A stretch of DNA of 47,550 bases, from contig CAJTDX010000023.1 in the NCBI GenBank assembly GCA_910575155.1, forward strand, positions 5,001 through 52,550. Direction: 5' to 3'. Source of the DNA: Lachnospiraceae bacterium. GTDB lineage: Bacteria; Bacillota; Clostridia; Lachnospirales; Lachnospiraceae. Positions 25,037-37,212 of this stretch are shown in pieces. The notes under the pieces are model-generated. The model was not told the DNA's origin, searched no databases, and saw nothing but the letters and a program-made list of their open reading frames with translations. Position 1 is the first letter of the stretch. Each line of letters opens with the position of its first letter. The position numbers were made by a program, and so were the translations under genes.

Positions 25037-25915
25037 TTATTCCTCATATACGCCTTTTAGCAAAATAGTCCCTTCCCTGCGAACAATACATATTTCACGC
25101 TCACCGAAACATAATTCTTCTTTCTCCTGAAGTTCTTCTGTAATCTTATAGCTCTTCCAGAATATAACTTTTCCATCTTTTTCAAGATATGGCTTTTTCA
25201 CAACCTCAAGACCTCCATAATCCAAAGCGCGTAAAAATGCGCTGATTTTAGCAAACGGCCATTGCACATTCAGTTTTCCCTCCTCCGGAGTTTCCCAGGA
25301 ATATCGAATTTGAGGCTGTTCTCCGCTCTGGACGCATCCTTTCGCCCTTCCATTCAGTAAATCCTCTAAAATTTCCAGAAAAGCTTCCTGTGCAAGCGTA
25401 ATCTGCTTTCTGAATACCTGAAAAGAAGTATCTTTTTTTGTAATTGGAAGCTCCTTTTGAATTAAAATCTCTCCCTTGTCTACCTGTGGCCTTATAATAT
25501 GCCAGGTAATTCCTGTTTTCTCATCCTCTTCATAAATCGCCCACATCTCGGCGTTTCTTCCCGGATGATGCGGAAGCAGCGCCTGATGGCAGTTTACTGC
25601 CAGAAGATTCTGGTTCTCCAAAACTCTTGCGGGTATAATCCAGGGATTAATTGCGCTGACCAGTAATACAGGCTCCAAAACACCTGCAAGATCATCAGCC
25701 AATTCTTTCCTGGAAGCTCTCCGATATTCTATTTCTTTTCCCTTTGCCTGACGTTCCAACGTTCTGGAAGCTTCTTCTCCCGTATCATAAATCACACTGG
25801 AAATATGGTATCTCTCCTTTAAGTCGGATGCACATAACAATGCAAGTGTTCCTGTTCCCAGTATCACAGCTCTTTGGTATAAATAATTTACAGTGTCTGT
25901 TTGATTTTCGCTCAT
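25037..25915 (-). CDS. Formyltransferase (methionyl-tRNA-formyltransferase-like fold)
   Basis: The 292-residue protein has a nucleotide-type N-terminal fold starting AVILGTGTLALLCA. The catalytic triad of N10-formyltetrahydrofolate-dependent formyltransferases is present: Asn108 and His110 (NCHQALLPHHPGR) and Asp146 (QVDKGEIL). A C-terminal FMT-C-like domain follows (LNVQWPFAKISAFLRALDYGG). Spacing after gyrA is 48 bases on the same strand, but context to the other side is surface-glycan genes. N-formylation of an amino sugar is therefore plausible. Initiator-tRNA formylation is unlikely, since fmt normally sits with def; the substrate is unproven. Confidence 0.75.
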   Translation of the reverse strand: MSENQTDTVNYLYQRAVILGTGTLALLCASDLKERYHISSVIYDTGEEASRTLERQAKGKEIEYRRASRKELADDLAGVLEPVLLVSAINPWIIPARVLENQNLLAVNCHQALLPHHPGRNAEMWAIYEEDEKTGITWHIIRPQVDKGEILIQKELPITKKDTSFQVFRKQITLAQEAFLEILEDLLNGRAKGCVQSGEQPQIRYSWETPEEGKLNVQWPFAKISAFLRALDYGGLEVVKKPYLEKDGKVIFWKSYKITEELQEKEELCFGEREICIVRREGTILLKGVYEE

Positions 25916-25963
25916 AAATACCTCTCTCTGTTGCTGCTGTCCAAATTCGTCTCTGGTCAGTTA

Positions 25964-28576
25964 TCAGTCTTCCTGATCAGATTCTGCCCGCTCTATTAAT
26001 TCTTTGATGAGCGCTTCATTCGTTTCCTCCACAGGGCTGTTCATCCTTCGTGCCGTCTCTTCTGCCAGTTTTGCGCTCTGTTCTGCTTCTTCCTCTGTAA
26101 GAAGTTCGCCGTCTTCCGTATTCTCAATGAGAGATTGATCCTCACGTACTTTGGCGATACTTGCCACCGTAATATCATCATCCAGATTCATTAGTTTCAC
26201 CCCGGAAGTAACACGACCCAATACCGAGATTCCTTCCACTTTCATACGGATAATAATTCCTTCCGTGGTAATCATCATAATCTCATTTTCCTGATTGACT
26301 GCTTTTACACCTATAATGTTTCCTGTTTTATCCGTAATCTTATAACACTTTACGCCTTTTCCGCCGCGGTTCTGCGGTGTAAATTCTTCCATTCTGGTAA
26401 GCTTTCCAAGTCCTTTTTCAGAAGCGATCAGCAGATACTCGCCCTGCGTATCCATCTGCATTCCCACAATCTCGTCCCGGTCAGACAAATTCATGCCAAT
26501 TACACCCATAGAAGTTCTTCCTGTACTTCTCACATCCGTCTCATGGAAGCGTATGCACTGCCCATATTTAGTCACCATCAGGATATCCTTGGTGTTATCT
26601 GTAAATTTCACCTCAATCAGTTCGTCTTCTTCTCTGAGATTAATCGCAGCCAGCCCTTTTTTTCTGACATTCGCATAATCCGTCACAGGCGTTTTCTTGA
26701 CGATTCCTTTTTTGGTAGCCATGAACAGATAATGATCGTCCTTATATTCCCGCAATGGAATGACCGCCGTTATTTTTTCTCCGGGCAATAGCTGCAGGAT
26801 ATTGATAATTGCCGTTCCTCTGGCTGTCCTTCCGGCTTCCGGAATCTCATAAGCCTTGATGCGGTACACCTTGCCGGTATTGGTAAAAAACATCAGGTAA
26901 TGGTGCGTAGTCGTCATCAGGAGTTCCTCAATATAGTCGTCGTCAATGGTTTCCATACCTTTGATACCTTTTCCGCCCCGATTCTGACTGCGGAAATTGT
27001 CCACGCTCATGCGCTTGATATATCCAAGCTTCGTCATGGCAATTACCGTGTTGGAAACCGGAATCAGATCTTCCATGGAAATATCATATTCGTCAAAACC
27101 GATGGAACTTCGTCTGTCGTCACCATATTTGTCAGAAATCTGTATAATCTCTTCACGGATAACACCAAGCAGTTTCTTTTCATCTGCAAGAATCGCCTTT
27201 AATTCAGCGATCAATTCCATTAACTGATTATATTCCGCCTCTAATTTGCTGCGTTCCAAACCGGTAAGCGCACGAAGACGCATATCCACAATCGCCTGGG
27301 CCTGCGCTTCAGAAAGAGCAAATCGTTCCATCAAACGCGACTTTGCAAGCTGAACATTTTCACTGCCCCTGATAATACTGATTACCTCGTCAATATGATC
27401 AAGCGCCGTCAGCAGTCCCTGTAAGATATGAGCGCGTTCTTCCGCCTTATTCAGCTCGTACTTTGTTCTTCTGGTGACAACTTCTTCCTGATGCTTTAAG
27501 TAATACCCCAGCATATCATTGAGATTTAAGACCTTTGGCTCATTATTCACCAGAGAAAGCATAATTACTCCAAAGGTATCCTGAAGCTGCGTATGCTTAT
27601 AGAGCTGATTTAAAATCACATTGGGATTTACATCCCTTCGCAGTTCAATACAGATCCGCATCCCTTCGCGGTTGGATTCATCCCGGATTTCCGTAATGCC
27701 GTCCACTCTTTTATCGCGGACCATATCTGCAATTTTCTCTATCAGTCTCGCCTTATTCACCATATAGGGAAGTTCTGTTACAACGATACGGTTTTTGCCA
27801 TTTGCCATTGGCTCAATATCTGTCACAGCGCGCACTTTTACCTTGCCTCTGCCGGTACGGTATGCCTGGTCTATACCGGAAGTTCCAAGAATCATGCCCC
27901 CGGTAGGGAAATCAGGTCCTTTTACAATCTTTAAAATTTCTTCTATCTCTGTATCCCGATCCTCAAGAATCCGGTTGTCGATAATTTTTACCACCGCGCC
28001 TATCACTTCTCTGAGATTATGAGGCGGTATGTTCGTAGCCATTCCCACTGCTATTCCTGTAGTTCCGTTTACTAAAAGATTTGGAAAACGTGATGGCAGA
28101 ACCAGGGGTTCCTTCTCTGTTTCATCAAAGTTCGGACCAAAATCAACGGTATCTTTATTGATATCTGCAAGCATTTCCATGGAAATTTTGCTTAAACGCG
28201 CTTCTGTGTACCTCATGGCAGCCGCGCCGTCGCCGTCTACAGAACCAAAATTTCCGTGGCCGTCCACCAGCATATAGCGGGTAGACCATTCCTGAGCCAT
28301 ATTTACCAGCGCGCCGTAAATAGAACTGTCTCCGTGAGGATGGTATTTACCCATCGTATCACCCACGATACGGGCACATTTACGATGCGGTTTATCCGGA
28401 CCATTGTTCAGCTCAATCATAGCATAGAGAATCCGACGCTGTACAGGCTTCAGGCCGTCTCTTACATCCGGAAGCGCCCTTGAAGCTATTACACTCATCG
28501 CATAATCAATATAAGATCTCTCCATTGTTTTTTTCAAATCAACGTCATCGATCCTGTCAAAAATTCTGTCATCCAT
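25964..28576 (-). CDS. gyrA: DNA gyrase subunit A
   Basis: The 870-residue protein has the breakage-reunion domain with active-site Tyr123 ([12 protein letters not shown]) and six GyrA C-terminal blades, including [11 protein letters not shown], then an acidic tail. With GyrB it forms the A2B2 enzyme that introduces negative supercoils. In the quinolone-resistance region [10 protein letters not shown], Ser84 is kept but the residue equivalent to E. coli Asp87 is Gly88. It follows gyrB by 11 bases and is cotranscribed with the replication genes. Normal length. Confidence 0.98.
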   Translation of the reverse strand: MDDRIFDRIDDVDLKKTMERSYIDYAMSVIASRALPDVRDGLKPVQRRILYAMIELNNGPDKPHRKCARIVGDTMGKYHPHGDSSIYGALVNMAQEWSTRYMLVDGHGNFGSVDGDGAAAMRYTEARLSKISMEMLADINKDTVDFGPNFDETEKEPLVLPSRFPNLLVNGTTGIAVGMATNIPPHNLREVIGAVVKIIDNRILEDRDTEIEEILKIVKGPDFPTGGMILGTSGIDQAYRTGRGKVKVRAVTDIEPMANGKNRIVVTELPYMVNKARLIEKIADMVRDKRVDGITEIRDESNREGMRICIELRRDVNPNVILNQLYKHTQLQDTFGVIMLSLVNNEPKVLNLNDMLGYYLKHQEEVVTRRTKYELNKAEERAHILQGLLTALDHIDEVISIIRGSENVQLAKSRLMERFALSEAQAQAIVDMRLRALTGLERSKLEAEYNQLMELIAELKAILADEKKLLGVIREEIIQISDKYGDDRRSSIGFDEYDISMEDLIPVSNTVIAMTKLGYIKRMSVDNFRSQNRGGKGIKGMETIDDDYIEELLMTTTHHYLMFFTNTGKVYRIKAYEIPEAGRTARGTAIINILQLLPGEKITAVIPLREYKDDHYLFMATKKGIVKKTPVTDYANVRKKGLAAINLREEDELIEVKFTDNTKDILMVTKYGQCIRFHETDVRSTGRTSMGVIGMNLSDRDEIVGMQMDTQGEYLLIASEKGLGKLTRMEEFTPQNRGGKGVKCYKITDKTGNIIGVKAVNQENEIMMITTEGIIIRMKVEGISVLGRVTSGVKLMNLDDDITVASIAKVREDQSLIENTEDGELLTEEEAEQSAKLAEETARRMNSPVEETNEALIKELIERAESDQED

Positions 28577-28587
28577 CTATTTCCCTC

Positions 28588-31626
<3,039 letters not shown>

Positions 31627-31630
<4 letters not shown>

Positions 31631-31836
31631 TTAATAATTATGATTGTTTCCCCGTCAAAAGAAACAACGTCTCCATCTACTAATTTTTTACCACGCTGGG
31701 TTTCTACTTTACTGTTTACTCTTACAAGTCCCTCTTTAATCACCATCTTGGCCATGACCCCGGATTCCACCATATTAGTAGCTTTTAAAGCCTGACCAAG
31801 CTTAATATATTCATCTCTCAGTTTAATTTCCTGCAA
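31627..31836 (-). CDS. rlbA: S4-domain RNA-binding protein (YaaA/RlbA)
   Basis: The 69-residue protein consists of one S4 domain (IKLGQALKATNMVESGVMAK through VRVNSKVETQRGKKL). Its location between dnaN and recF is diagnostic for YaaA/RlbA of Firmicutes, which is linked to ribosome assembly. It is translated with recF. Confidence 0.93.
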
Positions 31837-31868
31837 AACTCATACCTCTCCTGAATACATCGATTAAT

Positions 31869-32993
31869 TTAATTAGTTGCTGCATTAAAATTAACCGGAA
31901 GAATCAGATAAATAAATTTCTCATCATCATCCTTAATAAAACAAGGCGCTTTGGGATTTACCATATACAAAACCACCTCTTCTTCATCTATCACACGAAG
32001 CGCATCGATAAAGAATTTCGGATTAAATCCAATCATAAGATCTTTACCTTCCTTCTGAATATCAATATCTTCGTTCATAGAACCAATAAATGAATTTATT
32101 TTCAGTTCCATATTGTCCTCTGTAATATTCATGATAATTGGTTTTTTGTCTCCTTCCTTCACCAGCAGAGTGGCGCGGTCTATACAATCAAGTAATTCTC
32201 TTTTATTAATTTTTATTTTTGTCTCATAATCAGAAGAAAGCATTTGTTCGATTCTAAAATATTCTCCTTCAATAAGACGTGAAACGACAGTTGTACAGTC
32301 AAATTCAAATACAATATGATTATCCGTAAAAAATATTTCAACCAGTTCATTCGCGTCTCCGGGAAGAATTTTACTCACTTCCTGGAGTGTCTTTCCGGGA
32401 ACTACAACTTTATAGTCGCCATATACTTCTTTCAATTCTATATTACGAATCGAAATGCGATGACCGTCCAGAGAAACCACTTTTAATTCGTTTTCTCTGA
32501 TCTCGAACAATTCTCCTGTCATCAGTTTATTATTTTCACTGTCTGAAATGGAAAAAATGGTCTGTCTTATCACTTCTTTTAATGTAAATTGTGAGATTAC
32601 AACAGGTTCATTTCGTTCAATATATGGAAGATAGGAAAAATCTTCGCCAGATTTTCCTATAATATTAAATTTTGCTTTTTCACAGGTAATGACTGTTTTA
32701 AAGGATTCATCTGTTTCTATTGTAACATCGCTGTTCGGAAGTTTTCTGACTATTTCAGAGAAGATCTTGGCGTCTAACGCGATACTTCCGCGTTCTATAA
32801 TAGTTCCTTCTATCCTGGTTTCAATTCCAAGTTCCATATCGTTCGCAGTTAATTTGATTTCATCTTTTGTGGATGCGTCGGATGCGTCAATCAGAATACA
32901 TTCCAGAATTGCCATAGTAGTTCTGGAAGGCACTGCCTTCGATACTATATTTACCCCGTGTAAAAGATCAGATTTTGGGCATATTATTTTCAT
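31869..32993 (-). CDS. dnaN: DNA polymerase III beta subunit (sliding clamp)
   Basis: The 374-residue clamp has three repeats of the beta fold and ends LILPVN, the conserved C-terminal strand. It forms a dimeric ring holding replicative polymerase on DNA. AAGGAG ribosome site. About 200 bases of DnaA-box-containing DNA separate it from dnaA; it may be transcribed from the dnaA promoter or its own. Confidence 0.98.
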   Translation of the reverse strand: MKIICPKSDLLHGVNIVSKAVPSRTTMAILECILIDASDASTKDEIKLTANDMELGIETRIEGTIIERGSIALDAKIFSEIVRKLPNSDVTIETDESFKTVITCEKAKFNIIGKSGEDFSYLPYIERNEPVVISQFTLKEVIRQTIFSISDSENNKLMTGELFEIRENELKVVSLDGHRISIRNIELKEVYGDYKVVVPGKTLQEVSKILPGDANELVEIFFTDNHIVFEFDCTTVVSRLIEGEYFRIEQMLSSDYETKIKINKRELLDCIDRATLLVKEGDKKPIIMNITEDNMELKINSFIGSMNEDIDIQKEGKDLMIGFNPKFFIDALRVIDEEEVVLYMVNPKAPCFIKDDDEKFIYLILPVNFNAATN

Positions 32994-32999
32994 GCTGTG

Positions 33000-33191
33000 A
33001 GTTACTCCTTCCTGAGCGTAGATATAAATTTATGATAAGAGATTCATCTTAATCATCATAGGGCATGTTTATATGTGAATAAGTCCCGGAAGCCTTAATA
33101 TTGCTGGTTTTTTGTCCTGGAAGCTTATGTATAACCCTGTGGATTACATCTTGAAATACATAGGACAGGCTGTGTATAACCTGAACCTGTT
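33000..33191. other. dnaA-dnaN spacer with DnaA boxes
   Basis: Contains DnaA-box variants TGTGAATAA (33074-33082), TGTGGATTA (33138-33146) and TGTGTATAA (33171-33179), each within one or two bases of the consensus. A second box cluster here makes oriC bipartite around dnaA. Confidence 0.55.
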
Positions 33192-34544
33192 TTAGTTGGG
33201 ATTAATCTTCTTCTTGATAGTTTCAATTAAATAGTGAAAATTTTCATCCTGATCGTATTCATTGGTGACTTTTCGGATTCCGTAAATAATGGTAGAGTGA
33301 TCCCGCCCGCCGAGAAGCGCTCCTATGGTGTCCAGAGGAGTAGAAGTCATATTTTTACATAAATACATGGCAATCTGCCGCGGTTTGGCAATATCATTGC
33401 TTCTGGTTTTGGAGATCATCTGGTCTGTGGAAATATTAAAATGTTCCGCAACAATTTCAATAACAAGCTGAGGGGTGATTTCCCTTGGCTTGTCTGGAGA
33501 AATAATATTTTGAAGTTCCTGAACAGCAACGTCCATGGTGATTTCCGTGTGTTCCAGATTGGAAAAAGCAAGAAGTTTATTTAATGCGCCTTCCAGTTCC
33601 CGGATATTGGATTTAATGTTCGTTGCGATGTAATCTAAAATTTCATCGTCTAACATAAACCCATCCATCTCTTCTTTCCGGCGTAAAATAGCCATTCGTG
33701 TTTCGTAATCAGGGTATCCCACATCTGCCAGAAGTCCCCATTCGAAACGGGAACGTATTCTTTCTTCCAGTGTTTCCATCTCTTTGGGAGGTTTGTCTGA
33801 AGAAAGGATAATCTGTTTTCCGGCGGAATGCAGTACGTTAAAAGTATGAAAAAATTCTTCCTGGGTGCTTTCTTTGCCTATGATGAATTGTACGTCGTCA
33901 ATCAGAAGAACATCTACGGTACGGTATTTTTCACGCAGCTTCGTCATGGCGGAAGCGTTACCGTTACGAATGGAATCAATAACTTCATTCGTAAATTCTT
34001 CAGAGGTAACATATAAAACTTTTTTTCCCGGTTTTTGCTGAAGTATAAAATGTCCGATCGACTGCATTAAATGAGTTTTTCCAAGTCCGGGACCGCCATA
34101 AATGTATAGAGGATTGTAAACTTCTCCCGGTGATTCAGAAACTGCTAGGCTGGCAGCATGGGCAAATTTATTATTTTTACCAACTACGAAAGTATCGAAT
34201 GTATAATTGGGATTCAGATTGGTATTTTCTGAATCTGTCATGAAGTTAGGAGTTTTATTCCTGAAATTTTTTACCTTATCAGTCTGTTCCTGTAAAATAA
34301 ATTCAATTTCGTAATCTTCGCCGGTAATTTCTGCAATTGCTACTCTTATGGGAAGTGCATATTTTTTTGAAATGTAATTTAACGCCATCTGATGTTCAGA
34401 TGGCACCAGAATATATAGCTTTGAATTTTCAATATTATATACGCTTAATGGTTTCAGCCAGGTATTAAAAGAAACGTCTGTAAGTTCATGTTCTTCCTTT
34501 ACTGTTCTGAGTATTTCTTCCCATTTTTTTAAAATAAGTTCCAT
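33192..34544 (-). CDS. dnaA: Chromosomal replication initiator DnaA
   Basis: The 450-residue initiator has domain I at the N-terminus (WEEILRTVKEEHELTDVSFNTWLKPL), a short linker, and the AAA+ domain with Walker A GPGLGKT (151-157) and Walker B LLIDDVQFI. The C-terminal DNA-binding domain carries the signature GGRDHSTIIYGIRKV. The ATG at 34544 follows GGAG; a TTG at 34556 is in frame but inside that site. It binds the boxes on both flanks of its own gene and would control its own transcription. Confidence 0.98.
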   Translation of the reverse strand: MELILKKWEEILRTVKEEHELTDVSFNTWLKPLSVYNIENSKLYILVPSEHQMALNYISKKYALPIRVAIAEITGEDYEIEFILQEQTDKVKNFRNKTPNFMTDSENTNLNPNYTFDTFVVGKNNKFAHAASLAVSESPGEVYNPLYIYGGPGLGKTHLMQSIGHFILQQKPGKKVLYVTSEEFTNEVIDSIRNGNASAMTKLREKYRTVDVLLIDDVQFIIGKESTQEEFFHTFNVLHSAGKQIILSSDKPPKEMETLEERIRSRFEWGLLADVGYPDYETRMAILRRKEEMDGFMLDDEILDYIATNIKSNIRELEGALNKLLAFSNLEHTEITMDVAVQELQNIISPDKPREITPQLVIEIVAEHFNISTDQMISKTRSNDIAKPRQIAMYLCKNMTSTPLDTIGALLGGRDHSTIIYGIRKVTNEYDQDENFHYLIETIKKKINPN

Positions 34545-34665
34545 ATGCTTCTCCAAGTAAATTTAATAGTGCATGTTCTGGGAAATCAAATGATGAAATC
34601 AAATGACGCCGTTTATCCTGCGATAAGGTATAACTTCCTATGCTATTTATAATCATCCATAATCT

Positions 34666-34694
34666 ATAATAACTCAAATCTGTTAAATAATCAA
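34666..34694 (-). promoter_or_regulatory. Predicted dnaA promoter
   Basis: On the minus strand TTGATT (34689-34694) and TATTAT (34666-34671) are 17 bases apart, with DnaA box TGTGGATAT (34709-34717) just upstream. This fits autoregulation. Confidence 0.5.
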
Positions 34695-34704
34695 TAAATT
34701 TTTA

Positions 34705-35000
34705 TAATTGTGGATATCTGGGCAAAATATGTTATAAACATATCTACAATAGAAAATATAGTTGGATTATTACGGTTTTTCACACATATTTTTAAAAATA
34801 AGGATAATTATGATAAACTTTTCCACAAGTTATCCACATTTTCTTGATAACTTTTTTTACAGGTGGATAATGTGGATAATTTGTGGAAAAACTGTATCTC
34901 TTCCTTATTAATAATGCAATTTGTGAATAAAGTGGAAATTGAAAAAATAAAAATATTTTATCCAGAAGATATTAACATTGTGGATATGACTGTGGAATTA
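34705..35000. other. oriC: DnaA-box cluster with AT-rich unwinding region
   Basis: Consensus boxes: TTATCCACA (34830-34838) and its complement TGTGGATAA (34871-34879). One-mismatch boxes: 34709-34717, 34819-34827, 34862-34870, 34882-34890, 34922-34930, 34979-34987; 34991-34999 is weaker. AT-rich stretches at 34730-34818 and 34940-34975 could be the unwinding element. The cluster lies between dnaA and rpmH, the standard Gram-positive oriC position. Confidence 0.9.
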
Positions 35001-35053
35001 ATCTGGAAAGCAGTGGAAACAATCTTTTTTTAGAGAAATAATCCGCAAATAGC

Positions 35054-35081
35054 TTGACTTAGGGCAATTTTTTGGTATAAT
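35054..35081 (+). promoter_or_regulatory. rpmH promoter
   Basis: TTGACT (35054-35059) and perfect TATAAT (35076-35081) with a 16-base spacer. It drives rpmH and probably the genes up to jag. Confidence 0.8.
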
Positions 35082-35120
35082 AGGACATGATGTTTTTTAA
35101 CGCAGAGGAGGTGGATATCC

Positions 35121-35255
35121 ATGAAAATGACATTTCAGCCCAAAAAGAGATCAAGATCCAAGGTACATGGATTCAGAAAGAGAATGAGCAGCAAGGGTGG
35201 AAGAAAGGTTTTAGCAGCCAGAAGATTAAAAGGAAGAAAAAAATTATCAGCTTAG
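35121..35255 (+). CDS. rpmH: 50S ribosomal protein L34
   Basis: A 44-residue, very basic protein reading [18 protein letters not shown] and ending GRKKLSA, the family pattern including the [11 protein letters not shown] block. Located at the classic rpmH-rnpA position next to oriC. A GAGGAGGT ribosome site precedes the ATG. Shorter than usual ORF cut-offs, so easily missed. Confidence 0.97.
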   Translation: MKMTFQPKKRSRSKVHGFRKRMSSKGGRKVLAARRLKGRKKLSA

Positions 35256-35280
35256 GCCACATCATTTGTGGTCTTTCTTC
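35255..35280 (+). terminator. Hairpin after rpmH (partial terminator)
   Basis: GGCCACA with TGTGGTC around a five-base loop, followed by TTTCTTCTT. The T tract is interrupted, so it likely lowers read-through into rnpA and keeps L34 in excess. Confidence 0.55.
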
Positions 35281-35326
35281 TTAAGGTTCAATTGTCAATA
35301 ACAGTTATGCAGAAAGACACAGGAAT

Positions 35327-35665
35327 ATGAAATTTTCAGAATCGTTGAAGAAGAATTGTTATTTTCAGAACGTATATAAGAACGGTAGGTCTTATGCAAA
35401 CCGTTATTTTGTTATATACGTTCTGGAAAATAATCTGGAAAAGAACAGATTGGGAATATCAGTCAGCAAAAAAGTAGGAAACAGCGTTATCAGGCATCAT
35501 ATTACCAGATTAGTAAGAGAAGCATACAGGTTACAGGAAGAACGGTTCAATAGTGGTTTGGATATTGTAGTGATAGCGAGAGTGTCAGCGAAACATGTTA
35601 CTTATCACGAGACGGAGAAGGCGGTCCTGCATCTTGCAAATCTTCATCATATTTTGAAAACGTAA
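35327..35665 (+). CDS. rnpA: Ribonuclease P protein component
   Basis: The 112-residue basic protein has the RNase P fold: central SVSKKVGNSVIRHHITRLVREAYR followed by DIVVIARVSA. It binds the P RNA and helps mature tRNA 5' ends. The normally invariant RNR motif reads RHH here, a divergence discussed in the findings. The position after rpmH supports the call. Confidence 0.95.
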   Translation: MKFSESLKKNCYFQNVYKNGRSYANRYFVIYVLENNLEKNRLGISVSKKVGNSVIRHHITRLVREAYRLQEERFNSGLDIVVIARVSAKHVTYHETEKAVLHLANLHHILKT

Positions 35666-35703
35666 ATCGCATGAATTAAAATCAGAAAAGAAGATGGAAT
35701 GTT

Positions 35704-35913
35704 TTGAAAAAAATATTAATTGCTTTCATTAAGCTCTATAGAAAATATTTGTCACCTTTTAAGACTACGAAGTGTCCGTATTACCCTACCTGTTCCACTT
35801 ATGGACTGGAGGCAATTCAAAAGCACGGGGCATTTAAGGGATCTCTGTTAGCAGGATGGCGGATTTTGAGATGTAATCCTTTTTCAAAAGGTGGATATGA
35901 TCCGGTTCCATAA
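35704..35913 (+). CDS. yidD: Membrane protein insertion efficiency factor YidD
   Basis: The 69-residue protein has the YidD marks: [25 protein letters not shown] with three Cys in the block, and [18 protein letters not shown]. It begins at a TTG (35704) with only a weak ribosome site. YidD assists YidC/Sec insertion, and the gene lies immediately before yidC. Confidence 0.95.
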   Translation: MKKILIAFIKLYRKYLSPFKTTKCPYYPTCSTYGLEAIQKHGAFKGSLLAGWRILRCNPFSKGGYDPVP

Positions 35914-35931
35914 TTTAGGAGGTTTATTATA

Positions 35932-37191
35932 TTGACAGGAATTATATTGACACAATATTCAGGTAAAATCGTAGGTCCTATCGCAAGACTTATTGGTTAT
36001 ATTATGAACAGCCTGTATATTTTTTTAGATGATGTGTTTGGTATTCAGAATATTGCCCTTTGTATTATATTATTTACCATTATTATTTATTTTTTAATGA
36101 CTCCCCTGACCTACAAGCAGCAGAAATTTTCCAGGCTGCAACAGGAAATGCAGCCGGAGATAAATAAAATCCGGGAAAAATACAAAGATAAAAAAGATCA
36201 GGTGTCCATGCAGAAAATGAATGAAGAGACGCAGATGGTCTATCAAAAATACGGAGTTTCCACTATGGGAAGCTGTCTGCAGCTTCTGATAAATTTACCT
36301 ATATTCATTGCCATGTACCAGGTGGTACGTAATGTTCCTGCATATGTAAGCAGTGTCAAAGCGGTTTATACGCCTCTGGTAGATAAGATTATAAACATTG
36401 ACGGGTTTCAGAATATTATGGAGAAGGTGTTACAGGATTCTGGAACAGCGGGAATGAAATTAAATTTTGAATCAGCAGTTACGACTTCTAATTCAATCAT
36501 TGATGTGCTCTATGCATTGCCCAGTCATGGATGGGATGTATTGTGCGATAATTTTAGCGGATTGACAGATATTATCAATTCAACAGAAGCTACTGTTTCA
36601 CATTTAAATAATTTGTTTGGAATTAATATTGCCAACTCTCCGGTTAATTTAATTTCTACCGGATGGAACGAAAAAAATTTCATACTTATTATTGGAGCTG
36701 TTATGGTGCCGTTGATTTCTTATTTGACACAGGTTTTAAATATTAAGTTGATGACTAATAACAGCGCTGCTATGGATGATAACGGGGCTATGGCAAAGCA
36801 GATGAAGTCAATGAATACCATGATGCCGCTGTTTTCTCTGGTAATGGTATTTTCAGTTCCGGTGGGAGCCGGTATTTACTGGATTTCAGGTTCGGCGATC
36901 CGTTCTTTACAGCAGCTGGCTTTAAATCGTCATTTCAGAAATCTTGATCTGGAAGCAATTATTGAAAAGAATAAGGAGAAGGCAAAGAAGAAGAAGGAAA
37001 AACAGGGGATACGAGAAAATCAGATTTCAAATACTGCCAGAATTAATACAAAAAAGACAGAGTACGTTAGTTCTAAGGAGAAGGAAGAAAAGTTACAGCA
37101 GGCTGCTGAATATGCAAAAGCAGCCAGAAAAGGCAGCCTTTTGGAAAAAGCAAATATGGTGAAGGAATTTAATGAACGTAACAACAAGTAA
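35932..37191 (+). CDS. yidC: YidC/Oxa1 membrane protein insertase
   Basis: The 419-residue protein has the five-helix YidC2 core with PLTYKQQKFSRLQQEMQPEI after the first core helix. It has an extended loop of about 80 residues between later helices, and a basic C-terminal tail (KKKEKQG). There is no lipoprotein Cys at the start, and initiation is TTG at 35932 after TAGGAGG. At the position of the groove Arg that is conserved in most YidC proteins (xIVR before the PLT motif), this protein has Tyr53 (TIIIYFLMTPLT). It inserts membrane proteins with or without SecYEG. Confidence 0.95.
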   Translation: MTGIILTQYSGKIVGPIARLIGYIMNSLYIFLDDVFGIQNIALCIILFTIIIYFLMTPLTYKQQKFSRLQQEMQPEINKIREKYKDKKDQVSMQKMNEETQMVYQKYGVSTMGSCLQLLINLPIFIAMYQVVRNVPAYVSSVKAVYTPLVDKIINIDGFQNIMEKVLQDSGTAGMKLNFESAVTTSNSIIDVLYALPSHGWDVLCDNFSGLTDIINSTEATVSHLNNLFGINIANSPVNLISTGWNEKNFILIIGAVMVPLISYLTQVLNIKLMTNNSAAMDDNGAMAKQMKSMNTMMPLFSLVMVFSVPVGAGIYWISGSAIRSLQQLALNRHFRNLDLEAIIEKNKEKAKKKKEKQGIRENQISNTARINTKKTEYVSSKEKEEKLQQAAEYAKAARKGSLLEKANMVKEFNERNNK

Positions 37192-37212
37192 CAGGAACAG
37201 GGGGAATTTGGA

